A DNA stretch of 64,000 bases, taken from NCBI GenBank assembly GCA_017404935.1, contig JAFRBI010000007.1, positions 1 to 64,000 on the forward strand. The letters are read 5' to 3'. This DNA is from Candidatus Saccharimonadota bacterium. Its GTDB lineage: Bacteria > Patescibacteriota > Saccharimonadia > Saccharimonadales > Saccharimonadaceae. Each line of letters begins with the position of its first letter. The first letter of the stretch is position 1. Under the pieces are notes generated by a model. It had not been told where the DNA came from. It saw only the letters and a program-made list of their open reading frames with translations, and searched no databases. Of this stretch, positions 31,672 to 39,594 are shown in pieces. The position numbers and the translations under genes are program-made.

Positions 31672-33903
31672 ATGCCAGCATCAAGACGAAGAAACACCAA
31701 AAGACCAACTACTCGTGGCAAATCTACCCGCAAAAAAGCGAGCAAAAAAGCCGCCGAGAGGGAAGTCAACACCGACTACGAGCTCCCAGGTGGTTTTTGG
31801 CATCAAATTTTCGCAGTTCTCATGATTGCCCTTTCACTTTTCTTTGTGATCACCTGGTTTGATCACGGCGGCTCATTTTTGAATGCCACTCACAAAATTA
31901 TTTTAGACGGTATTGGTATTGCTACTTACGCCATTCCAATGATTTTGGTTTACCTCGCGGTAAAAATTTTCCGTTCCGACAACAACCGCGTAGCAGTGCC
32001 AGTTTACATTTTTAGTTTACTGATGCTTCTTTGGATTTCTGGTATCGGCGCCATTTGGCAAAGCGGCGGCATCGTGGGAAATTGGCTAAACGGTTTGATG
32101 CTTCAGGTATTAGACCAAGGCTTTGTGATTGTGATTTATATCATTTTGATTTTTATCACGCTGGCTTTCATCCTTCAGCTTTCGCCACTTGCTCTCTTTA
32201 GAAACACCAAAAATATCGCCAAAAGAGAAAAGAAAACCGAAAAGTCTGAAGACGATGAAAATGACGAAAAAGGCCATCTAGAAATTAAAGTCAATTCCGG
32301 CAGCGCCGAGGTTAAGGCTCCAGCCCTCAAGGTTAAAAAAGGTGGTTTCTTAAAACGCAAAGTCCGTGAAGAAGAACCAAAAGAAGAGAAGAAAGAAGAA
32401 AAAGCTCCAACTGCACTCGTATCAATGGACGATCCAGATTGGAAAATGCCGCCAGTCGATCTTCTCACCAAAAAGCAAACTCCAGCCGATGCCGGCAACA
32501 TTCAGCAAAATGCCGTTATCATCAAAGACACCTTCTCGGAATTTGGTATTGATGTGGAAATGAAGGGCGCGAATGTTGGGCCCCGCGTCACGCAGTATAC
32601 TCTTAAGGCCCCAGGCGGCGTCAACCTTTCCAAGATTGCGGCCCGCGACAAAGAGCTCGCCTACAAATTATCCGCCAAGACCGTTCGTATCGAAGCGCCG
32701 ATTCCAGGCACTCAACTCATTGGTGTGGAAGTGCCCAACATTCGCGCCGAAGGTGTATCTCTCCGTGGTCTTATCGAATCCGACGAATGGGAACATGCCC
32801 ACGATCCACTCACCTTTGCCGTTGGCAAAAACATCTCTGGTAAACCAATTCTTTCTGACCTTACCGATATGCGGCATCTCTTGATCGCCGGTACCACTGG
32901 TTCTGGTAAATCTGTGATGACTAATACCATCATCATGTCGCTTCTTTATCGCAACTCCCCATCTGATATGCGCCTCATCATCGTCGATCCAAAGCGCGTA
33001 GAAATGGCCGTTTATAAAGACATTCCACATCTTCTCGCCCCGATTATCAATGACACTACCAAGGCACTTTCTGCCATGAAATGGGCCGCCAGCGAAATGG
33101 ACCGTCGCTATACCGTGATGGAAGAGCAAGGCGTCAAAACCATCTCCGATTACAACGAAAAAATGGCTAATCTCTCTGACGAAGAGAAAAAAGATGGCGA
33201 AAACGGCAAGATGCCATACATCGTTATCGTGATCGACGAAATGTCCGACCTTATGATGCAAGCTGGTAAAGAGCTAGAGCCTTTGATTGTCCGTATCGCT
33301 CAGCTCGGTCGTGCTGCTGGTATGCACCTCGTGCTTGCCACTCAGAAACCTATCGTTAAGGTTATTACCGGCCTTATCAAAGGTAACGTTCCATCTAGAA
33401 TCGCCTTTAGGGTATTAAGCTCTATGGATTCTCGCATCATTCTCGATACTTCCGGCGCCGAAAAACTCCTTGGTCAAGGCGATATGCTACTTTCATCCGA
33501 GCAGACTTCAAACGGCCCAGAGCGTATTCAAGGTGCTTGGACCCCAGATGCAGACATCAAAAAAGTTACTGATTTCTTGCGCGCACAACGCCCACCTCAG
33601 TATAACGAAGAAGTTATCGCTCAAGCCGTTAATATCAAAGGTGGTGGCGGTGGCGAAGGTGGCGAGTTTAGCCGTCGTTACGATCCAAACGATCCACTAG
33701 TTAGAAAGGCTGTAGAAATTTGCATTAACAACGGTAAATTCTCAACTTCGCTCTTGCAAGCCCACCTTGGCAAAGGCCACGGTTACGTCGCCGGCCTTGG
33801 CTATTGGCTCGAAAGCATCAACGTCATCGGCCCCGTCAATGGCACCAAACCTCGCGACATCCTCGTCTCATCAATGGACGAATTCGACGAGCTAGCACAG
33901 TGA
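31672..33903 (+). CDS. ftsK: DNA translocase FtsK/SpoIIIE
   Basis: After a basic tail come four membrane helices (residues about 42-180), a charged linker, and the motor domain with Walker A GTTGSGKS, Walker B VIVIDEMSDLM and LATQKP. A winged-helix gamma domain (RRYDPNDPLVRKAVEIC..) binds the KOPS-like sequences. It pumps chromosome ends through the septum during division. TATAAT at 31657-31662 lies nine bases before the ATG. The last codons (DELAQ) are duplicated 82 bp downstream as DELAQQ-stop behind a hairpin, which suggests an insertion shortened the end by one residue. Confidence 0.95.
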   Translation: MPASRRRNTKRPTTRGKSTRKKASKKAAEREVNTDYELPGGFWHQIFAVLMIALSLFFVITWFDHGGSFLNATHKIILDGIGIATYAIPMILVYLAVKIFRSDNNRVAVPVYIFSLLMLLWISGIGAIWQSGGIVGNWLNGLMLQVLDQGFVIVIYIILIFITLAFILQLSPLALFRNTKNIAKREKKTEKSEDDENDEKGHLEIKVNSGSAEVKAPALKVKKGGFLKRKVREEEPKEEKKEEKAPTALVSMDDPDWKMPPVDLLTKKQTPADAGNIQQNAVIIKDTFSEFGIDVEMKGANVGPRVTQYTLKAPGGVNLSKIAARDKELAYKLSAKTVRIEAPIPGTQLIGVEVPNIRAEGVSLRGLIESDEWEHAHDPLTFAVGKNISGKPILSDLTDMRHLLIAGTTGSGKSVMTNTIIMSLLYRNSPSDMRLIIVDPKRVEMAVYKDIPHLLAPIINDTTKALSAMKWAASEMDRRYTVMEEQGVKTISDYNEKMANLSDEEKKDGENGKMPYIVIVIDEMSDLMMQAGKELEPLIVRIAQLGRAAGMHLVLATQKPIVKVITGLIKGNVPSRIAFRVLSSMDSRIILDTSGAEKLLGQGDMLLSSEQTSNGPERIQGAWTPDADIKKVTDFLRAQRPPQYNEEVIAQAVNIKGGGGGEGGEFSRRYDPNDPLVRKAVEICINNGKFSTSLLQAHLGKGHGYVAGLGYWLESINVIGPVNGTKPRDILVSSMDEFDELAQ

Positions 33904-33988
33904 GTGAAAATCTACCGCTTGCGGTAGATTTTCCGAACGTGCGACGCTCGCATGGTGCGAAGCACCAGACGAACTAGCCCAGCAATAG
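33886..33988 (+). repeat. Duplicated ftsK 3' end with hairpin
   Basis: The last 15 coding bases (33886-33900) recur at 33968-33982 with two changes, followed by CAATAG, an apparent older ending. In between are a 12-bp stem (GAAAATCTACCGC/GCGGTAGATTTTC) and GC-rich sequence. Size and plan match the tRNA 3'-end repeats. Confidence 0.75.
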
Positions 33989-33998
33989 TTTTCTACCC

Positions 33999-34045
33999 CT
34001 TGAACTTGTAAAATTTTTGCACAAGTTCAAGATATGTGGTATAAT
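33999..34045 (+). promoter_or_regulatory. Promoter with inverted-repeat operator
   Basis: TTGCAC (34017-34022), 17 bp, TATAAT (34040-34045). Perfect 11-base arms CTTGAACTTGT (33999-34009) and ACAAGTTCAAG (34021-34031) straddle the -35 box. It is probably an operator for the RhuM-Fic protein, whose N-terminus may bind DNA. Confidence 0.7.
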
Positions 34046-34052
34046 TTAGATA

Positions 34053-35048
34053 ATGGAAAAACAAGTAGAGGTATACAAATTACAAAAAGGCGAAATTGTT
34101 TTTAATGTAGATGTAGAAGAAGAAACAATTTGGGCAACACCAGAGCAAATTGCAGAATTATTCGGAGTTACAAGAAGAAATATTGCCTTACATTTAACCA
34201 ATATTTATGATACTAATGAACTTGATAAAAAACGAACCTGGAAGAAAAACTTCCAAGTTCGAACAGAGGGCAAACGCGAGGTAACACGTGAAGTCAATCT
34301 CTACAATCTCGACGCCATCATCTCTGTAGGTTATCGTGTAAATTCCAAAAAAGCTACCGATTTCCGCATCTGGGCCACCACCGTGCTCCATAACTATCTC
34401 ACCAAAGGCGTCGCTGTAAATGAGCGAAGATTAAAAGCCCTAGATAGTAAAAAACTCAAAGAAGTCGAAGGTATGATGGGCGTTGTCAGACGCCTAATCA
34501 CTCGGCAAGCTCTAGACGCTGGCGAAGCCAACGGTGTTCTCGAGGTCATTTCCAGATATTCCACCAGCTTCAAGACTCTCGAACAATACGATGACGGTTT
34601 TATTGACCTTTCATCAGTCAATGCCAAATCTGCCAAAAAAGAGAAAAAACTCACCCCAGAATTTTGCGAAGAAGTAATAGGAGGCCTCAAAAAATCTGTG
34701 AATGGCAGCGATCTATTTGGCAAGCCTAGGAATAACGCTTTCAAAGGCTCAATCGAAAACATTTACCAAAGCTACAACGGTGAAGATCTCTACAAAACTA
34801 CTGCCGAAAAAGCCGCGCATCTTCTATATTTCGTCATCAAAGACCACCCATTTTATGATGGCAACAAGCGCATCGGCTCACTTCTATTCATCGTGTTTCT
34901 CACTATGAACGGCGAAAACCTCACCAAAAATGGCGAAACCAAAATCTCAGACCGCGCATTAACCGCACTAGCGCTTCTCATTGCCGAATCTAACCCACAG
35001 GAAAAAGACCTCATCACTTCGCTTATCAGAAAACTGCTAGAAGATTAA
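34053..35048 (+). CDS. RhuM-type protein with C-terminal Fic/DOC domain
   Basis: Residues 1-130 match the RhuM (virulence RhuM) family: TPEQIAELFGVTRRNIALHL, NFQVRTEGKREVTREV, YNLDAIISVGYRVNSKKATDFRIWA split by family spacing. Residues about 200-331 form a Fic fold with the active motif HPFYDGNKRIG. Fic enzymes transfer AMP or phosphate groups to proteins. Such fusions are usually toxin-like and occur near mobile or defence genes. Leaderless: TATAAT ends seven bases before the ATG. No separate antitoxin (inhibitory S/T-x-x-x-E-G-N) is visible; the palindromic operator suggests self-repression. Confidence 0.85.
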   Translation: MEKQVEVYKLQKGEIVFNVDVEEETIWATPEQIAELFGVTRRNIALHLTNIYDTNELDKKRTWKKNFQVRTEGKREVTREVNLYNLDAIISVGYRVNSKKATDFRIWATTVLHNYLTKGVAVNERRLKALDSKKLKEVEGMMGVVRRLITRQALDAGEANGVLEVISRYSTSFKTLEQYDDGFIDLSSVNAKSAKKEKKLTPEFCEEVIGGLKKSVNGSDLFGKPRNNAFKGSIENIYQSYNGEDLYKTTAEKAAHLLYFVIKDHPFYDGNKRIGSLLFIVFLTMNGENLTKNGETKISDRALTALALLIAESNPQEKDLITSLIRKLLED

Positions 35049-35071
35049 AAACTATGATATAATATAAAGCA

Positions 35072-36043
35072 ATGGACGAAAAAGATGATATTTTGAATGC
35101 AAAGGACTTGAGCCTAGATTTTGAAGAGCCAGGTGATGGCGATATCGAAAACGAAGAAGAGCTCACCGACGAAGACCTTGCTATCACCGCAGAGAACGTT
35201 GATGCTTTTGCAGATGATTCCGTCAGACTATATCTTAGAGAAATCGGCAAAATTCCACTTTTGACCCCAGAAGAAGAAGCCGAATTAGCTCAAAAAATTG
35301 TCAAAGGCGACAAAAAAGCCAAAGACAAAATGGTAGAGTCCAATATGAGATTGGTGGTTTCTATTGCCAAGCGCTATGGTGGTCGTGGGCTAGATTTTCT
35401 AGATTTGATTCAAGAGGGTAACACCGGGCTTTTACGCGCTGTAGAAAAATTTGATCCAAGCAAAGGCTTTAAATTCTCCACCTACGCTACTTGGTGGGTG
35501 CGCCAGGCGATTACCCGTGCTATTGCCGACCAAGCTCGCACCATTCGTATTCCAGTGCACATGGTAGAAACTATCAATAAAGTTTTAAGAACTACTCGTA
35601 AACTTACCACTGATTTAAACCGTGAGCCCACCATCGAAGAAATTGCGAACGAGCTTCATATGGAGCCAGAAAAAGTAGATTATGTAATGCGCATTAAGCA
35701 AGATATTGCATCTCTCGATGCTTCCGTTGGTCGTGATGGCGACGACGAAGATTCTGTACTTGGTGATTTCGTCGAAGACGAAGAACGCATTTCCCCAGAA
35801 GATTCTGCAGCTAACCAAATCTTAAAAGAGCAACTTTCCGAAATTATTTCCACCCTCACTGACAGGGAACAAAAGATCATTAGGCTCCGCTTTGGTATTG
35901 GTGGTGGCCGCCCACACACCCTAGAAGAAGTTGGTGCCGAATTTGATGTTACTCGTGAGCGTATTCGCCAGATCGAGGCTAAAGCTCTCTCAAAACTTCG
36001 CAAGAACAAAGACACCAAAAAATTACACGAATATTTAAGATAG
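35072..36043 (+). CDS. rpoD: RNA polymerase primary sigma factor
   Basis: The 323-residue protein has region 1.2 ([21 protein letters not shown]), region 2 ([29 protein letters not shown] in family order, with [12 protein letters not shown] binding the -10 box), region 3 ([11 protein letters not shown]) and region 4 ([30 protein letters not shown]). The very regular TATAAT boxes of the window fit a housekeeping sigma70. It is itself leaderless (TATAAT ends eight bases before the ATG). Confidence 0.95.
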   Translation: MDEKDDILNAKDLSLDFEEPGDGDIENEEELTDEDLAITAENVDAFADDSVRLYLREIGKIPLLTPEEEAELAQKIVKGDKKAKDKMVESNMRLVVSIAKRYGGRGLDFLDLIQEGNTGLLRAVEKFDPSKGFKFSTYATWWVRQAITRAIADQARTIRIPVHMVETINKVLRTTRKLTTDLNREPTIEEIANELHMEPEKVDYVMRIKQDIASLDASVGRDGDDEDSVLGDFVEDEERISPEDSAANQILKEQLSEIISTLTDREQKIIRLRFGIGGGRPHTLEEVGAEFDVTRERIRQIEAKALSKLRKNKDTKKLHEYLR

Positions 36044-36052
36044 GAGGAATAA

Positions 36053-36355
36053 ATGCAAGATTTTCTAATTAGATTCGCCGCTGAAACTGCCATCCTGCAT
36101 GATAATAATGGCAATAGTCTAGACATCCAGGGCGTGATCATGCTCGTCGTCAACATTCTTTCCATCCTTATTGGCATCGTCGGCGTAATCGGCATTGTCG
36201 TGGTGGGTATTCAATATATGACCGCCGGTGGTAACGAGGAAAAAACTCGCAAAGCCAAACGCCGCCTTTTTGAAATCGTCATTGGTCTTGCCGCCTATGC
36301 TGCTGGCTATGCGCTTCTAAGTTGGCTTCTCCCAAACTTCAACCCAGGAGGATAA
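36053..36355 (+). CDS. TrbC/VirB2-like small membrane protein
   Basis: The 100-residue protein has two long membrane helices linked by a short basic loop (GGNEEKTRKAKRRL), the layout of TrbC/VirB2-type pilins, which are common in Patescibacteria. It starts nine bases behind rpoD with a GGAGG site and ends just before the next gene's ATG. Whether it builds a pilus cannot be told; no other type IV secretion gene is nearby. Confidence 0.65.
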   Translation: MQDFLIRFAAETAILHDNNGNSLDIQGVIMLVVNILSILIGIVGVIGIVVVGIQYMTAGGNEEKTRKAKRRLFEIVIGLAAYAAGYALLSWLLPNFNPGG

Positions 36356-37348
36356 ATGCCTCGTTTAGTCCTAGTTTACAATCCAAACTCTTCTAATTAT
36401 CGTCGCGTCAAAAAAGACGTTTTAGACAAAAGGGAAGAAATTTTTAAGGGCTACGAACTTTCCGAATATACCATCAAAAAAATCGGTTTCGAGTCTAACG
36501 TCAAAAATCTCAAAAAAGAAATTAAAGATGGCGATTTATGTTTTGCTCTTGGTGGCGACGCTACTGCCGCCATCACCGCCAACGCGATTATGGAGTCCAA
36601 AAAGGACGCTACATTGGCCGTCCTCCCTTACGACAACTTCAACGATCTCGCCAGAACTCTTGGCACCATGAAACTGAGCGATTTGATAGGGGCAGGAATA
36701 GTTTCTGCGTGTTCTGCGGACTTAAGACTTGGCCGAGCGGCCCGGAGCGTGTCCGAAGGACACGCAGAAACTATTCCTGCCCCTGCTAAACTTTATCCCC
36801 TCGAGATTTATGTCGACGGCGAGTTTTGGCGTTACGCCACTTGTTATGTGACGATCGGTATGACCGCCGAAGCCGTTGAGCTTTTTGACGAACCAAAATT
36901 TAGAAAATACATGCAAAAAGGCCACAAGAGCTCTTGGCGCTCTTATCTAGCCCTCGCCAAATGGTATTTCAAAAATCGCAAGAAGAAAATCTTCCTTCCA
37001 GAATTTACCATCAACGGCAAAAAGACCGTTAAAAAAGCCTCAGATTACGCTGCCGTTAGTGGCAAATCTATGTGTCGCGTAATGAAGGGCGGCGAAGATT
37101 TTAAAAGACCAAACGTTTTTCGTTCCAAAGCTTACAAAACTATCAGTTTCCCAAGACTATTTATGTTGATGGCAAGGTCCATTTTGCATCGTACACCAGG
37201 CGATGACACCAAAGGCGACATCCTAGAATTTAAAGACAAAGCCACGGTGGAACTCCAAGCCGAAGGCGAATATCAAACTTTTGAAAATATCAAAGAAATT
37301 GAAGTGAAAAAGGGGACAAAATGCCTGAAAGTAATCACCAAGAATTAA
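36356..37348 (+). CDS. Diacylglycerol/lipid kinase-like protein with an in-frame insert
   Basis: It begins with a DAGK catalytic-domain-like fold (LVLVYNPNSS; CFALGGDATAAITANAI; LAVLPYDNFNDLARTL). The nucleotide-binding signature is usually GGDGT; here it is GGDAT, so activity is uncertain. Residues 111-143 are the translated element at 36688-36784, directly after the second ATP-site motif. The 3' end overlaps the next gene by 28 bases. Confidence 0.75.
   Translation: MPRLVLVYNPNSSNYRRVKKDVLDKREEIFKGYELSEYTIKKIGFESNVKNLKKEIKDGDLCFALGGDATAAITANAIMESKKDATLAVLPYDNFNDLARTLGTMKLSDLIGAGIVSACSADLRLGRAARSVSEGHAETIPAPAKLYPLEIYVDGEFWRYATCYVTIGMTAEAVELFDEPKFRKYMQKGHKSSWRSYLALAKWYFKNRKKKIFLPEFTINGKKTVKKASDYAAVSGKSMCRVMKGGEDFKRPNVFRSKAYKTISFPRLFMLMARSILHRTPGDDTKGDILEFKDKATVELQAEGEYQTFENIKEIEVKKGTKCLKVITKN
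36688..36784 (+). repeat. In-frame palindromic element, family 1 (lipid-kinase-like gene)
   Basis: Perfect 24-base arms (36688-36711 and 36761-36784), the longest perfect arms among the in-gene copies. The core shares GGCCGAGCGGCCCGGAGCGT-type sequence and the GTGTCC/GGACAC stem with the ATPase and tsaD copies, but has a 3-base shorter left part. Confidence 0.92.
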
Positions 37349-38130
37349 AACAAGTTATTGAATATATGAAGGCCCATTGGCCAAGCGATGTTAAACCCGA
37401 GTGGCAAGTTAGTCTAGAAGAATATCCCAAGATTCTAGAAGAAATCATCAAAGATTTTACGCCCGAAAAAACCAAAAAACATCAGCTCATCCGTATTGCC
37501 GGCCTTTCTGGCTCTGGCAAAACTTCCCAAATTCTTCCAGCTGTCGAAAAATATTGCGAGAACAATAGGTTAAACCCAGTGCTTGTAGCTGCGCGTCGTT
37601 TTGTAGAATATCACCCTCACAAAAAAGAAATAGAAAAAGAATATGGCGAGGAAAATTTACGCAAAAAAACCGACGAATTTTCTACTATTATGATGTTTCT
37701 AACCCTAAATGCTCTCACTGGGCAGGGTTTTGATATTATTCTAGACGTTACACTTCTCGCTCCAGAAATAGAAGCAATTCTTTTAAATATGCTGAAAACT
37801 AATAGCTACAATCCTATGCTTCTGATGATCGCGACCAGCCCAACTGTCACCGAGCATTTCTTAAAAGGGCGTTCTTGGCGCCACACCAAAGAAACCGAAG
37901 AAGAATTTATTCGCGCTACCAAAAACGCTATGGAATTTTATGCCAAAAACGACGGCAATCTCCACACAATTTTGTGGAGCGTTTATGATTTAAAGCCAAT
38001 TTATAACGGTCCAATCAAAGACGCTTTAAACATCTTCAACGAATATTCATCAAAAACCGAACTTCCAAAACCAGATGATGAAGAAAGAAAACAGGCTAAA
38101 ATTCAATTTCTTTCAACACTTTGTCAGTAG
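37321..38130 (+). CDS. Zeta-toxin-like P-loop protein
   Basis: The 270-residue protein has Walker A GLSGSGKT at residue about 60, a following ARRFVEYHPHKKEIEKEYGE segment and a DVTLLAP strand, resembling zeta-toxin/UDP-GlcNAc kinase-type P-loop kinases. It overlaps the upstream gene by 28 bases and the convergent kinase gene by 35 bases. No epsilon-type antitoxin is next to it, so a housekeeping kinase is also possible. Confidence 0.6.
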   Translation: MPESNHQELKQVIEYMKAHWPSDVKPEWQVSLEEYPKILEEIIKDFTPEKTKKHQLIRIAGLSGSGKTSQILPAVEKYCENNRLNPVLVAARRFVEYHPHKKEIEKEYGEENLRKKTDEFSTIMMFLTLNALTGQGFDIILDVTLLAPEIEAILLNMLKTNSYNPMLLMIATSPTVTEHFLKGRSWRHTKETEEEFIRATKNAMEFYAKNDGNLHTILWSVYDLKPIYNGPIKDALNIFNEYSSKTELPKPDDEERKQAKIQFLSTLCQ

Positions 38131-38662
38131 CTTCTTCGAGTTCTTCAATTGTGCCGTTATTAAGAACGTAATAATCTGCTGCTACAATCGGGCCACCTTT
38201 TTCTAGGTTTTCAATCTCAGAGCGATCGCGCTCGCGAATTGCTTTAGCATCAAACGCACGCCCAGGGCGAACCGCTACGCGCTCGTATCGGAGATGTTTA
38301 TCTACCACTACAGCTAGAAATGTGAGTGCCTTCGGAAACTCGTGTTTAAGAGTGCAATATTCAGTCCAGGAATAAACGCCATCAAGCACAATTCTTTTTT
38401 GCCCAGCAGCAATTAAATCTTTGGTTTCGGCAATTACTTGGCGCACCACCCAATCTTTGCCTTCTTCTTCACGAATTTGTTCACGGAATTTCTTTTCAGA
38501 TTCACCATCTTCGGTTCGCTCAATTCCACGTTTTTCCATTTCTTTATAAATCATTCCACCAAAGTAAACTTTAGGATAGCCTTTAGAAGTCAAATGATCT
38601 ACAATTACTGATTTACCACTCCCACTCATCCCCACAATTGCTAAGATTTTTACGTTGTCCAT
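38096..38662 (-). CDS. P-loop kinase, dephospho-CoA-kinase-like
   Basis: The 188-residue protein has Walker A GMSGSGKS, YFGGMIYKEM, and RIVLDGVYSWTEY, then a lid (RPGRAFDAKAIRERD). The plan resembles dephospho-CoA or nucleotide kinases annotated as AAA/adenylate-kinase-like in Patescibacteria. The minus-strand TATACT (38669-38674) ends six bases before the ATG and lies beside the left arm of the palindrome at 38672-38765. Confidence 0.7.
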   Translation of the reverse strand: MDNVKILAIVGMSGSGKSVIVDHLTSKGYPKVYFGGMIYKEMEKRGIERTEDGESEKKFREQIREEEGKDWVVRQVIAETKDLIAAGQKRIVLDGVYSWTEYCTLKHEFPKALTFLAVVVDKHLRYERVAVRPGRAFDAKAIRERDRSEIENLEKGGPIVAADYYVLNNGTIEELEEATDKVLKEIEF

Positions 38663-38671
38663 AGGATAAGT

Positions 38672-38765
38672 ATAACATAAAATACTAATCTTAGGGCATC
38701 AAGCACAAAATCTTTGATTTTGTGCGCGCAGAGGTGGAACCCCTAAGATTAGTATTTTATGTTAT
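38672..38765. repeat. Intergenic palindromic element carrying divergent promoters
   Basis: Perfect 25-base arms (38672-38696, 38741-38765) surround a core with an inner stem (GCACAAAATC/GATTTTGTGC) and GCGCAGAGGTGGA. The same core occurs at 43945-44064. Each arm overlaps the -10 box of one of the two divergent genes, so the promoter regions are mirror images. Confidence 0.9.
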
Positions 38766-38774
38766 AATGGTCCT

Positions 38775-39587
38775 ATGCGTAATTTTTTTACGACCGACGA
38801 TCCGTTAGATGAAATTATCGAAAAAACTATGCCCGATAAAAAGATCTTAAAGACCGAGCATATTTTGACGGGCTGGACCAACATTGTAATTGAAGTAACT
38901 ACCGACAAAGGTTCGTATTTTTTCCGTTTTCCAAGAAACCCATTTTGGTCTAGGATGATTATAAAAGACGCTGCCGTATGTAATTTTGTGGAAGGGAAGA
39001 CTAGTTACTACACTCCACAAATGACTTTGTATTACGACGAGAAAAAGCGTCCATATTCCGTGCACAAAAAAATCGAAGGGTACACTTTGGGTGACCGTAT
39101 TTATCACCTTTCTCACACCGCACTTACTGGCGTGGCTTACGATACCGCCAAATTTATCAAAGAACTTTCTGGAATTGATCTTCGCGGTGCGCCAAAAGAA
39201 GTACAGATGCCACTTTCCGAATTTTTGTACGAGCTAGACCACGAGCATTACAAAAAACATATCGACGCCGACCATAAATACATCAAGAAGACCGAAGAGA
39301 ATAAATTAGTTCATGGCGATTTAAATCTTGGCAATATCTTGTTAGACGAAAACGACAAAGTTATTGGTGTGATTGATTTTTGTTTTGCTGGGCTAGGCAA
39401 CCCACAAATGGACACTGCTAGAATGCTTTCTCGCCCAGTTCCAGAAGAATTTGAAAAAGAATTTTTGGCTCAATTCGTAGATACTTCCGAAGTAAAAAGA
39501 ATGAAAACTGCCTGGCAGCATATCGACGCCGGCTACGCTGAACACATCCGCACCAATTTCCCCGAAATCACGTTAAATCAGTTATAA
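38775..39587 (+). CDS. APH/choline-kinase-family phosphotransferase
   Basis: The 270-residue protein has the kinase-like catalytic loop HGDLNLGNILLD and the metal motif VIDFCFAGLGNP of the aminoglycoside phosphotransferase/choline kinase superfamily. The natural substrate may be a sugar, choline or a small metabolite; a resistance role is not implied. TATAAT at 38763-38768 ends six bases before the ATG. Confidence 0.8.
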   Translation: MRNFFTTDDPLDEIIEKTMPDKKILKTEHILTGWTNIVIEVTTDKGSYFFRFPRNPFWSRMIIKDAAVCNFVEGKTSYYTPQMTLYYDEKKRPYSVHKKIEGYTLGDRIYHLSHTALTGVAYDTAKFIKELSGIDLRGAPKEVQMPLSEFLYELDHEHYKKHIDADHKYIKKTEENKLVHGDLNLGNILLDENDKVIGVIDFCFAGLGNPQMDTARMLSRPVPEEFEKEFLAQFVDTSEVKRMKTAWQHIDAGYAEHIRTNFPEITLNQL

Positions 39588-39594
39588 TATAATT

